DNA of 64,000 nt, taken from contig OY723269.1 of the NCBI GenBank assembly GCA_963210315.1, positions 372,001 through 436,000 of the forward strand, read 5' to 3'. Shown here one piece after another: positions 11,531 through 19,977 of this stretch (position 1 is its first letter; each line of letters begins with the position of its first letter). The position numbers and the translations under genes are program-made. Origin of the DNA: Rhynchopus euleeides (lineage: Eukaryota > Euglenozoa > Diplonemea > Diplonemida > Diplonemidae). The notes beneath the pieces were generated by a model. It searched no databases. It worked only from the letters and a program-made list of their open reading frames with translations, and had not been told where the DNA came from.

Positions 11531-11556
11531 TCCTGCTGAGCTGGTGGGGATGTGCG

Positions 11557-11589
11557 TGGTGGTGGTGGTGGTGGTGGTGGTGGTGGTGG
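11557..11589. repeat. (TGG)11 microsatellite, left flank of retrotransposon
   Basis: Eleven TGG units end exactly where the retrotransposon's outer repeat begins. The same tract resumes on the other side at 16131, showing that the element landed inside one microsatellite. Confidence 0.9.
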
Positions 11590-11723
11590 GAATTTGTTGT
11601 TGCTCCGATTCACTTAATTGGCAGAGAGGTGGGGGAGGGGGAAGAGTCTTCCGAACTAACTGTTACGTGCGTCGGGGTTTGGGACCCGCCCAACTTCCAG
11701 GTTACCGAGCTGGACAGGCCAAA
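11590..11723 (-). repeat. Split direct repeat B2 (outer 3' end)
   Basis: A 134-bp copy identical to 11973-12106. It begins GAATTTGTTG next to the TGG tract and ends GGACAGGCCAAA. It forms the 3' terminus of the element in transcription sense. Confidence 0.93.
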
Positions 11724-11865
11724 GGAGGGTAGGAGGGTGGGAATGCTCCACCACAGCAAGAAAGCTCCTCAAGAGCAGAAATAAATAAGGGTTAACACCA
11801 AAGGGTACAACCCACCACGCCCAAAGGCACCTGACATAAGGCACGCCTGGGAAAGGGTGGGAGGG

Positions 11866-11972
11866 AAAACAAAGATGCAACAACCACCCAGGGTATAAAA
11901 CCTGATGAAGGTGGTGTTGTGTGAGTGTGCTCTGCCTCTCTCTCCGCTGCAAATTCCCAACGTAAACTCAGA
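11866..11972 (-). repeat. Split direct repeat A2 (internal)
   Basis: A 107-bp copy identical to 16024-16130. It directly abuts B1, so the junction CTCAGA/GAATTT at 11972/11973 joins the two element termini as in a circular intermediate, presumably the template used to rebuild both ends. Confidence 0.93.
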
Positions 11973-12106
11973 GAATTTGTTGTTGCTCCGATTCACTTAA
12001 TTGGCAGAGAGGTGGGGGAGGGGGAAGAGTCTTCCGAACTAACTGTTACGTGCGTCGGGGTTTGGGACCCGCCCAACTTCCAGGTTACCGAGCTGGACAG
12101 GCCAAA
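11973..12106 (-). repeat. Split direct repeat B1 (internal)
   Basis: Identical to B2. The RT-RNase H frame ends inside it (stop at 12085), so the last residues of the polyprotein are encoded by the repeat. Confidence 0.93.
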
Positions 12107-13728
12107 CCACCAACCCCTTCGCTCGTGAAGAAGTGCCCCACCGCGCGTATCACTTCACCCCGTTTCTGGGGAGAAGAAAAATCACGTGGGGAAAACCGTG
12201 AGGGCAAATCGGCCGGGTTCAGTTTAGTACTGACCCATTCAATGGAAAAAACGCACTTCATTCTTTCCAGGAGGCTCAAAGCCCTGATCACCGCATCGTT
12301 AAGCGGTTGCGACCTTGCACAGTGTCGCTTGCGAGCTACCCCCCTGACCGACGTGTTGTCGACCAAAATGCGCACCGTGGCATTCCGAAAAACAGGAAGA
12401 GACACAACACCCGAGAGCGTGTTACGCAACGCCATCGCTTCGAGCACGTTGATATGCCACGAGCGCATAAACTGGGGCCAAGATTCACCCAGAATCGTCA
12501 CTTCGGATGAAGCCGTGTTGACAATTACCCCTCCCCAACCCTCCAGAGAAGCATCAACAAACACGGTACATCCCACTTCCCCGCCACCCTTGGGGATACC
12601 ACGTTCCCGCCCCACATCCCGAAACCAGCCCGCCAACTCCGATTGCACCGACGGAGGGACCGCGACCCGCTCCTGCACAGACCTAACCCCGGAGTTGAGG
12701 GAGTTGGTGATGCGCCTGAGGAATTTCAGCGCCCACCAGTATTCTCCCGGGGATATCCCGGCGATCGCGCTGGCGTGCAGAAGCCGCCCTGCGAGGCTCT
12801 CCAGCTCCCCGGCTGTTGCCGCTCGCAGGTCCGTCAGCCGGATCTTCTCCAGCAGCCTGGCGGACACCTTCACCTTGTGGGATCGGTGGTCGAAGTGGAC
12901 CCCGATGAAGGTGTAGGCGGTTGCGGCGTCGAGGCTGTCGGCAGCCTTCCACGCAACACCACAAGCCGCCGCCGCCAAATCCAGCCGGACGGTCTCCTTC
13001 TCCACCATGGCGGTCGGCCCCGACAGCAGAATGTTGTCGATCCAACAACTAACATTCACCCCCCTTGCTGCAAATGGCGCGGCGGCAAACTGGGGGTCCC
13101 CCGCGATCGTCGCCGTCAGAGCGTGCATCAGCTCCGGCGCGCAGCAATGACCCATCGGGAGGCGCCGGAGCTCGTACCAGGCCCCGGTGTCATCCCGGAA
13201 ACGAAAAAACCTGCGGGCCTCGCGGGGTACCTCCACCTGGTAGAACCCGGTGCGCAGGTCCCGAGTGGTCCCGCACTCCCCGTTAACCAGGTGGAGGTAG
13301 CGGGACACGTGTCCAATCGGGACCGCCGCCTTGTACCCATCGAGGTCCAGGGCAGAGTTGGCCTCTTTGGTCCACAGGATGAACCTCAGCCGGAGTCCGT
13401 CGGGCTTCGCCTCCACCACCACAAATGGGACGTTGATGCCCACCCCTGGGCCCTCAGCCCGGTCAGCCACTGCGCACTCCACCAGCTTCTCCGCGTGGCG
13501 ACGCTCGAAGGAGGAAGGGCGGGGCGGTTCCACGACGTCGGTGAGCCCCACCGGGCAGAACGTCCGCTGCCAGGTCCGCAGGAACCGCTCACGGGCTGCC
13601 CCCGTCATCCTCTCCATCACGGCGTCGACGTCCATAGGCGGTATCGCCGCCACGTGCAGTCGCGCAGACCTCTCCTCCGCAGTCGCAGGGAGCCGCGTCG
13701 TGTGCGCCCGCCGCAGCACACTGTGCAT
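12085..13728 (-). CDS. Reverse transcriptase-RNase H of the VIPER/Ngaro-like element
   Basis: 547 residues from an ATG only two bases after the recombinase stop (TGA GG ATG), which suggests reinitiation or frameshifting. RT motifs: A = RDLRTGFYQVEV (Asp157), B = RRLPMGHCCAPELM, C = SCWIDNILLSG (Asp231-Asn232). In most DIRS-group RTs motif C is a (Y/F)xDD box, so here the second Asp is Asn. RNase H acidic residues appear in VFVDASLEGWGG (Asp392), HINVLEAMAL (Glu430) and RILVDNTS (Asp457), with LNPADLPSR near 503-511. It would copy the element RNA into DNA and remove the RNA strand. The frame stays open upstream to 14514, but that part only shadows the recombinase gene. Confidence 0.93.
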   Translation of the reverse strand: MHSVLRRAHTTRLPATAEERSARLHVAAIPPMDVDAVMERMTGAARERFLRTWQRTFCPVGLTDVVEPPRPSSFERRHAEKLVECAVADRAEGPGVGINVPFVVVEAKPDGLRLRFILWTKEANSALDLDGYKAAVPIGHVSRYLHLVNGECGTTRDLRTGFYQVEVPREARRFFRFRDDTGAWYELRRLPMGHCCAPELMHALTATIAGDPQFAAAPFAARGVNVSCWIDNILLSGPTAMVEKETVRLDLAAAACGVAWKAADSLDAATAYTFIGVHFDHRSHKVKVSARLLEKIRLTDLRAATAGELESLAGRLLHASAIAGISPGEYWWALKFLRRITNSLNSGVRSVQERVAVPPSVQSELAGWFRDVGRERGIPKGGGEVGCTVFVDASLEGWGGVIVNTASSEVTILGESWPQFMRSWHINVLEAMALRNTLSGVVSLPVFRNATVRILVDNTSVRGVARKRHCARSQPLNDAVIRALSLLERMKCVFSIEWVSTKLNPADLPSRFSPRDFSSPQKRGEVIRAVGHFFTSEGVGGLACPAR

Positions 13729-13730
13729 CC

Positions 13731-14651
13731 TCACAGGTGCACCGTCACCTCCGAAGTCCGCAAAGCTCTCGCCATCGCCAGGGGCGACCCGCCGTACCGC
13801 AGGGTGGTCGAAGACATCGTCTCGGCAGCCGACGCGTGCTTCGTCACCCTGCCGATCAGCGTCTCGTCGAGAGGCAGGCCCGCCGCCTTCAGCGAGAACA
13901 GGTGCGTCACCGCTCCTCTCTTCACGCTGTGGCCCGTGAAGGGCGCCATCTCCGGCAGGCGCTTCCACAGCGCGGCGACGGCGTCCGTACCCACTTCCGT
14001 CAGGGTCTCGAACGGCCCGATCGCCCGCAGCAGGCCCGCGATCTGGGAGGTCCAATCCCCGGTGATCACCACCCACCGTGACGGGACGAACGGGTTCGAC
14101 CGGCGCCCCTTCGGCAACTCGCCCCAATCGATGGCGACCTCCACGTCGCTGACCTCGAGGAACTGACACGACGCCAACTTGCACACCTCCCCCCACCGTG
14201 ACGCCGTCTTCCACGCGAGGAGAGCGGCGAGATGCAGTCGGTCCGGCTGCTGTTCTGCCCATCGCAGGAGGGTCAGGCGCGGCATGGGAACGGCCTGCGT
14301 CACGGGGATGGCGGCCCCGTTTGCGCGCAGGGCCGACGCGAGGTTGAGCAGAGGGTCCGCTGGGGCGCCGAGTCGGCGAAACGTCCCGGCGATGCTCTTG
14401 GCGTATGCTAGCATCCCCTGCGGTGAAACCCCCGTCGCCACGACAAACAGCATGGCGGCCTCCGCGTCGAGAGGCATCTGCTGCTCGGCCACCCACCGGG
14501 ACAGGCGATGCCACAGCTGCTGTCGTTGCGCGAGGGTCGATGAGGCCCAGACGCCGTGAACGAGGCCGTGCAAGCGCAGCGTAGCCTCCCCCGCTGACAC
14601 CCCATCCTCCCCGTTCCGCCCGCGCGACACCACCTCTCTGTCTACCATCAT
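13731..14651 (-). CDS. Tyrosine recombinase of the VIPER/Ngaro-like element
   Basis: Starting at MMVDREVV this gives 306 residues; the frame is open up to 14897, but the extra part is Pro/Arg-rich and overlaps the gag end in another frame, so I did not choose it. Catalytic-region signatures: AWKTASRWGEVCKL (first Arg), FTGHSVKRGAV (His box; Lys stands where many relatives have the second Arg, followed directly by Arg), RVTKHASAAETMSS and TTLRYGG with the presumed nucleophilic Tyr. It would integrate the circular DNA copy without target duplication, which matches the clean junctions in the TGG tract. It lies between gag and RT. Confidence 0.88.
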   Translation of the reverse strand: MMVDREVVSRGRNGEDGVSAGEATLRLHGLVHGVWASSTLAQRQQLWHRLSRWVAEQQMPLDAEAAMLFVVATGVSPQGMLAYAKSIAGTFRRLGAPADPLLNLASALRANGAAIPVTQAVPMPRLTLLRWAEQQPDRLHLAALLAWKTASRWGEVCKLASCQFLEVSDVEVAIDWGELPKGRRSNPFVPSRWVVITGDWTSQIAGLLRAIGPFETLTEVGTDAVAALWKRLPEMAPFTGHSVKRGAVTHLFSLKAAGLPLDETLIGRVTKHASAAETMSSTTLRYGGSPLAMARALRTSEVTVHL

Positions 14652-14781
14652 GCGCAGTACGGCGCGACCGAACAGAGAAATAGGCGTCAGCCCCGACGAC
14701 TCGGACACGAGTTTTTGCGGGGGAGGTGAGTGGGGAGGTTGTGATGTAGGGTGGCGACTGTGTGGAAGCCGAGGCGGGGAG

Positions 14782-15984
14782 TCAGACCCGGGCCCCGGCC
14801 CCGCCGTTTCCCGGCCGCGCCGCAGCCTGCCGGTAGCCCTGGTTCCAGGGGCCGCCCCGCCCCGTCTGGGGAGCCAGGGGAGCGGCCCCGCGTCCACGCC
14901 CCCGAGGCCCCCCGCGGGCGCGGGCCTCCTTCACCTTGGCTGCCGCCTTCATCAGCGGGTCCTCGGCGGCTGCCTGCATCTGGTTGAGGACGTCCCGTCG
15001 CGGGAGACCCTCCACGACGTACAGGTGCTGCACGCGGAGTGAGGTGAGGAGGCTATCGCCGAGGGCGACGAAGGGGGCGGATGCGAGCGTCTGGGGGATG
15101 TCCGTCGCCGTCTCCACCCACGCCTTCAGCTGTGAGAATACGTCCCCCAGCTGGTCGCCGCCCCCCAGGTGCGACGTGCCCGCCGTGTAGCGGAGGGCGA
15201 GGTCGCGCCACAGGCTCTCGCCGGACCCCGTGCGGATAAGGGGAATCCACTCCGTGACACTGGTAGCGTCGGCCGGGGAAGGCACCCGCGTAGACACCAC
15301 CGGGCGGGCAGGGGGCTCCGGGCCCGGAGCCTGAAGCTGAGGCGGCGCCCCCTGCGCGGACCGTAACGCCGCCAGCTCCGCTTGCTGCCCCTCCCACTGG
15401 CGCCGCATCGTCGCCATGTGGGCGTCCGTCTGGCGGCGGAGCTCCTCCATCCCCTGCCGCAGCGCCGTCGCCTCCGCCGCCGCCGACGAGGCGTGTGCGG
15501 TGGCTGCCACGGCCTGCTGCGAGGCCGCCACCGCGCGCGAGGGGGAGGCCTGCTTGGTGGGGTTTCGAAGTCGCGCGAACCCTTCATCCCCCAGTGCCGC
15601 ACCTGCGACATGGAGGGTGAGGAGGGCGCGGAACTTCGTGAGCCCCTCCCACAAGTCATGCTCCCCCCCCACGATCAAGCACAGCCCGTGCTCGATGGGG
15701 CAGGCGACCCCGATCGTCGACCACCCGGCGTGCCCGTCCCCCTCATCGCCCTGCCAAGCCTTCTGCAGCAGAAGGGCTGTGGCCAGCAGCGACTCCAACC
15801 TCACCCAAGTCGGCTTGGCCAAGGCCGACGTGACCCGGGAGTCGAGGTCGTGCACCTGGGCGATGCACTTGGGGGGCTGGAGCTGCGCCCGGCCCGTCTG
15901 GTCCAGTCCCTGCAGGACCGTGGCCAACGCGGCGAAGTCGGGTGCGGCGTGGGCGCCGGTCAGGTCAACGGACACGGAGGGCAT
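14782..15984 (-). CDS. Gag-like protein of the VIPER/Ngaro-like element
   Basis: 400 residues from MPSVSVDLTG to a TGA stop. The frame extends upstream to 16110, but that part lies in the A1 repeat, so the internal ATG is preferred. The centre is Ala-rich and probably coiled coil (about residues 150-225, EATALRQGMEELRRQTDAHM). The C-terminus is RGG-like and basic (GGPRGRGRGAAP, then Gly/Arg-rich), suited to RNA binding in place of a zinc knuckle. Assignment as gag rests on position, composition and size rather than a recognised domain. Confidence 0.7.
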   Translation of the reverse strand: MPSVSVDLTGAHAAPDFAALATVLQGLDQTGRAQLQPPKCIAQVHDLDSRVTSALAKPTWVRLESLLATALLLQKAWQGDEGDGHAGWSTIGVACPIEHGLCLIVGGEHDLWEGLTKFRALLTLHVAGAALGDEGFARLRNPTKQASPSRAVAASQQAVAATAHASSAAAEATALRQGMEELRRQTDAHMATMRRQWEGQQAELAALRSAQGAPPQLQAPGPEPPARPVVSTRVPSPADATSVTEWIPLIRTGSGESLWRDLALRYTAGTSHLGGGDQLGDVFSQLKAWVETATDIPQTLASAPFVALGDSLLTSLRVQHLYVVEGLPRRDVLNQMQAAAEDPLMKAAAKVKEARARGGPRGRGRGAAPLAPQTGRGGPWNQGYRQAAARPGNGGAGARV

Positions 15985-16023
15985 TGTGTATGTGGTAAAT
16001 GAGGTAGAGAAGCGACCGGTGGT

Positions 16024-16130
16024 AAAACAAAGATGCAACAACCACCCAGGGTATAAAACCTGATGAAGGTGGTGTTGTGTGAGTGTGCTCTGCCTCTCTC
16101 TCCGCTGCAAATTCCCAACGTAAACTCAGA
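16024..16130 (-). repeat. Split direct repeat A1 (outer 5' end)
   Basis: Identical to A2 over 107 bp and directly followed by the second half of the TGG microsatellite. It forms the 5' terminus of the element and lies 40 bp upstream of the gag ATG. Confidence 0.93.
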
Positions 16131-16160
16131 TGGTGGTGGTGGTGGTGGTGGTGGTGGTGG
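16131..16160. repeat. (TGG)10 microsatellite, right flank of retrotransposon
   Basis: Ten TGG units starting at the first base after repeat A1, the counterpart of 11557-11589. Confidence 0.9.
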
Positions 16161-17108
16161 GGCCACCAGATACTAGAGAAAAAAGGAGCAGCTGCCCGAG
16201 CTCAGCCGGGGTGCTCGAAAAACCGTTCCAGCTGATGGGGGAGGGCAGGGAATAGGAATCTGTCTGTTGTCACTGTTGTTGAATTCTGCGTGCGGGGACC
16301 GGAGAGCTGAAGAGCCGGGACAGCACGAAAGAGCCTGATGAAGGGCGTTGTCGTGGTGTCTCGTCTCCGTCCCTTCCAACCTCACCTCAGTGAGTGGAGT
16401 CTTCTTGATGGTTGAGCGCCTGTGCACTCAACAAAGGTAGTACTGGTGGCCCCCAAGTCGCACTCTGCGAGTGCTCTAACAAGTTAGCTAGGATGGTGGT
16501 GCGTGACAGAGGGGTCGGGGGCGCGGGCGCTTCCTGGTGTCCCTTTTCCGCTATGATGCGTTAGGCGCGCTTTGACACGCAGCAAAGCCTGAGATGATGG
16601 ACACGCGCCCCATTCGCCCTGACGAAGGGGGGGTTAGCTGCATGGGGCACGCCTCGGCTTGCTGCCTTGCATCTCGCGGTGACACATTCCTCCACATCGA
16701 TGAGGGGAGAAGCCTCAGAGGGGCAAAACTTGACCCCCCAGCTTGGCTCGCCACACTGCTTCAGACATTGTGCATAGCAACCAACCCGACAAAAGCAAAC
16801 TCTGCATCCTGAGGAATGAGGAGGTGTTGAATTTTACTGCCGAAACGCGCCGACTCCTATCTTGTTCTTGACACTTTGGGGGGTCTTCGCTGGTCGGTAT
16901 CCTTCGTCAATCTCCGTCAGTTTTCACCTAATTCAACAGGAAATGCACAAAAATGCACTGACGATCACCCCGTAGCGAAGACCCCCCTTTGACAGTTGAC
17001 AGAGAGCTGTCCCCCGTTGCAGTAAGAAACACCACCACAACCGGGCATAGCCAACCCCGAGCGCAACACAGCGGCAGCACTCCTCCCCACCCCCCCACCC
17101 TTTTTGCC
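16161..17108. other. Intergenic with a small inverted-repeat element
   Basis: No gene recognised. At 16874-16891 the phrase CTTTGGGGGGTCTTCGCT recurs as its complement at 16974-16992, giving a MITE-like unit of about 120 bp that could fold into a hairpin. Confidence 0.5.
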
Positions 17109-18704
17109 TCACACAGGCCCCTTCTCGCCCTCCCCCGACACCGGGAGGGTCACTCCCACAGCCCAGCTGGGCAGGGCAGCCTCAAACTTATACCGCCTGT
17201 CCCCGTCGGAGAAATCATAAGACTGCGCGTGGAGGCAGATGCACATCGCACTGGAAGGCTCCTTCAAAGAGGCCGCCATGGCGTCGACGATGGGCCCCTC
17301 CCCGCCCTCCGCACACTCCTTGCAGAGATGGTCCTGCGGAAACGCCGGGATGCCGCCGTCGCCTCGGGAACCCGAGTCAGCCGCCTCTGCGCCACCACTG
17401 CTGCTGCTGCCACCCACGCCTGCATCCACCTCCACACTCACTGGGTCTGGGTTGTACAGCGCGTCGTCGACAATGGGATACCCCAACGCCAGCAGATGGA
17501 CCCTGATCTGGTGCGTCCTCCCGGTGAGGGGCCTGCATTCGACGATGCTCTCCGCCCCCCCCGGCAGCAGGCACACCCTGCGGAACAGCGTCTTCGCCTC
17601 CCGCGGGATCAGCTTCGCATCCCCCACCTCCGAGTTGGACAGCTGCCGGAACACCTCCTTCTTCCGCATCTTCGCCTCATACGACCTCCCGGCGTTCCGC
17701 CCCCCTTGCTGCTCCTGCTTCCGCTTCTTCGGATTGCCTCTCAGGGGCTGCTGGTCCCGCTCCCCACTACCCTCCTCCGCCGCGGCAGGGGGGGCGTCGG
17801 CAGCAGCAGCAGCAGCATCCCCACCCCCCTCCTGGGGCTCAGCAGAGGGTGTGGCCTTGCTGTTTTTATACTGGAGCAGCTCCTGCTGGAGCTCGCGGCG
17901 CTTCTCCGCCACACCAAGGAGGGCGGAGTGGCGGTTGGTCTCGCCGGGCAGGATGCACTTCATGTGACCCTTCTTCGGATCGGCGCAGTATATCGGGTAG
18001 TCGCACTCCACGCTGTCCCCCTCTGGGAAGGCGCCCGCCACCCTCGCGAGGTATATTTTTGAGACGCCTCCGGAGGGTTTTTGAGACGCCTCTGCGGAGA
18101 GCGGCGCTTCGCGCCGCAGGATCTTCCCGGCGTGCTCCGCCTGGGCAGCGGATTTAGCGAAAAGGAGAACCCCGCTGGTCGCCTTGTCGAGGCGGTGCAC
18201 AGGGTACAGCGTCTTGGGGTAGCCGTGGTCGGAGCGGAGGATGGAAACGACGCTGTTCTTCGCAAACCTCCCGCAGGGGTGGACAGGGATGGAGGAGGGC
18301 TTGTCGATAGCGAAGAAGTGCTCGTCCTGCCCCAGGACCCGGATGGGCCGGTCCAATATGGGGGTCTCGTGGCGGTGCATCTCGTGGGCAACCTTCATCC
18401 CGTGGAGGAGGGTTGCGTCGGGTGCGACCTTTGCGCCGTCGAGGCGGATGCGCCCCTCCTCCACACAGCGCGTGTAGTACTCCCGGTCGTGGTGGGGGAA
18501 TTCCTTGGCAAACATGTCGACGACGCCCTGCCCCACCCATCTCCCTTTGACGTGGGTCTCGAAGACGTATTGATATGGCACGACACAGCGGAAGCCATGC
18601 GTGAAATAGTACTCTCCAGAGGTGGGGCGGTCGGCAGGTGTCGGCGGCTGCGGCGGTGGCTCAGCAGGGGGTGAGGCTGCAGGGGTGTCGGTGCCGCCAG
18701 ACAT
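17109..18704 (-). CDS. RNA pseudouridine synthase, RluA/RPUSD2-Pus9 type
   Basis: 531 residues, ATG to TGA. It isomerises uridine to pseudouridine in RNA; related eukaryotic enzymes act on tRNA. An S4-like RNA-binding segment spans about 55-115 (EYYTRCVEEGRIRLDGAKV). The catalytic motif HRLDKATSG is at 170-178, with the presumed nucleophile Asp173. LTGRTHQIRVHLLALGYPI is the conserved C-terminal motif of the fold. A low-complexity basic/Ala-rich insertion (about 285-350, including NPKKRKQEQQ) interrupts the domain and may act as a nuclear-localisation or RNA-binding segment. The N-terminus is Pro-rich. The closest eukaryotic type is inferred from the S4 plus VPYQYVFE-like N-terminal region. 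Confidence 0.92.
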   Translation of the reverse strand: MSGGTDTPAASPPAEPPPQPPTPADRPTSGEYYFTHGFRCVVPYQYVFETHVKGRWVGQGVVDMFAKEFPHHDREYYTRCVEEGRIRLDGAKVAPDATLLHGMKVAHEMHRHETPILDRPIRVLGQDEHFFAIDKPSSIPVHPCGRFAKNSVVSILRSDHGYPKTLYPVHRLDKATSGVLLFAKSAAQAEHAGKILRREAPLSAEASQKPSGGVSKIYLARVAGAFPEGDSVECDYPIYCADPKKGHMKCILPGETNRHSALLGVAEKRRELQQELLQYKNSKATPSAEPQEGGGDAAAAAADAPPAAAEEGSGERDQQPLRGNPKKRKQEQQGGRNAGRSYEAKMRKKEVFRQLSNSEVGDAKLIPREAKTLFRRVCLLPGGAESIVECRPLTGRTHQIRVHLLALGYPIVDDALYNPDPVSVEVDAGVGGSSSSGGAEAADSGSRGDGGIPAFPQDHLCKECAEGGEGPIVDAMAASLKEPSSAMCICLHAQSYDFSDGDRRYKFEAALPSWAVGVTLPVSGEGEKGPV

Positions 18705-19977
18705 GGTGGTGGTGGTGGGTAGGCCCCCCCTCCTGCCTGTGCGGTGGAAGGTATTCCGTGGTGTTGGATCCTGCCCTTCTCAACACCTCGCCAGATGGGG
18801 GGAAGGTGCATTGGCTCAGGTGGGGGCTGCATGGCATCAAACAGGATCCAATTAGAACACCTCGCATTTGCCTTGCGGGCAGGTCATGCACACCAGCGGT
18901 GCCAAAAGCGGGGGGGCAGGGGCAGGGCTGCTTTGTTTCCTTGCGTTCCACCCAGCAGACAGCACGGCCACCCCCGGCACGGCATATTCACCGTCACCAT
19001 CGGGCTGCCGGTACTTCATTCTTTCTGCAGGCCGCCCTGTCCCACATCCTCTGTGGGTGGGTGGGGCGGGTGGGCTGGGACGACCTGACGCTGTCTCGGG
19101 AGCGTATCCATCTTGTTGGAACTAACTACCCCCCTCACTACACACACCCCCCCCCCTTCCCCGCCACGACGCTCGGGGGCTTCGCTGCGGTGCCGGAAAA
19201 CGGTGCGTTTTTTTTTTGGTGATTTTCCATCCTATTAACCATAGGAAGAAATCGCCAAAAAAAATTGCCGAAAACTTGCCAGTAGTGAAGCCCCCGTTAC
19301 TGGCATATGTCGCTTGGGCTCTTTTCCTGATGACATGTAGATAATGCTTGATGAAACTGAGGGTGGTGGGGGGCGGGACGCGGGAGGGGGATTTCGCTTT
19401 TGATAGACACGGGGGATGGGGAACGGTGAACAGGGGGGGGGAGGGGGGGGCGCCCAGAACCCCGGGCACTCCCCCCCCCCCCTCTCCCCTCCCCCTCCCC
19501 GGGATAGCCAAGCCAGACAGCCAGCCAAAAAAAATCCGAAGGCAGTGATAAAGGAAAAAACCATCGTGTTCGATCGCAGGAAATATCCAACACCAGAACC
19601 CCCCCCCCCCCATACCCAACAACAAAAAAAAGACACAACCGGAAGAGGCTAGAAAAATGAGATATCGTAACAGCCACCACCACCACCACCTCCCTCCCCC
19701 TTCGGGGGTGCAGTGCGGATAGGTGGGGATATCTGGCATCTCTGACAGTGTGTAGGCCGACCGGACGCAGTCGGGTTTTTTGCCTCTCCTCCTGGGGAGA
19801 GAGGTGTCAGCCATGCATGCGTCCTACAAAGCCAGGAAGCTGCGCACAAAAAGCGCACCCTAAGGGGGGTGTCGAACGCCACCTGCACCCTCTGCCCATG
19901 CTCGGGGAGAGGGTGGCGGCAATGCCCCCTGTTTGGAGGAAGAGAGGTGCGGGAGGGCCGAAGAGAGCACGCAGGGC
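18705..19977. other. Intergenic, low-complexity
   Basis: No gene recognised. Contains long G, C and A runs (for example 19430-19500) and a (CAC)n stretch near 19675-19690. Open frames on both strands are low complexity. Confidence 0.45.

Larger units (their letters stand above)
11590..16130 (-). mobile_element. Complete VIPER/Ngaro-type tyrosine-recombinase retrotransposon
   Basis: A 4,541-bp element on the minus strand. In transcription order it has repeat A1 (16130-16024), gag-like gene, tyrosine recombinase, RT-RNase H, repeat B1 (12106-11973), repeat A2 (11972-11866), a 142-bp spacer and repeat B2 (11723-11590). This A1-genes-B1A2-B2 plan is the split-direct-repeat architecture of Ngaro/VIPER elements of the DIRS order. 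Both A copies (107 bp) and both B copies (134 bp) read identically, and all three frames are intact, which suggests recent insertion and possible activity. The recombinase sits between gag and RT, as reported for kinetoplastid VIPER and unlike Ngaro, where it is last. There is no target duplication, as expected for tyrosine-recombinase integration. Confidence 0.92.

Noticed and set aside
9535..11539. Long plus-strand frames of more than 470 codons opposite the cysteine-module gene
   Set aside because: Antisense of repeated modules. The minus frame has signal-, linker- and membrane-type features; the plus frames have none.
13729..14514. Upstream extension of the RT frame
   Set aside because: It overlaps the recombinase gene in another frame and is Arg/Gly-rich shadow sequence. 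The ATG at 13728 gives a normal RT-RNase H.
14652..14897. Upstream extension of the recombinase frame
   Set aside because: Pro/Arg-rich translation of the gag 3' end in a different frame; no recombinase motif lies there.
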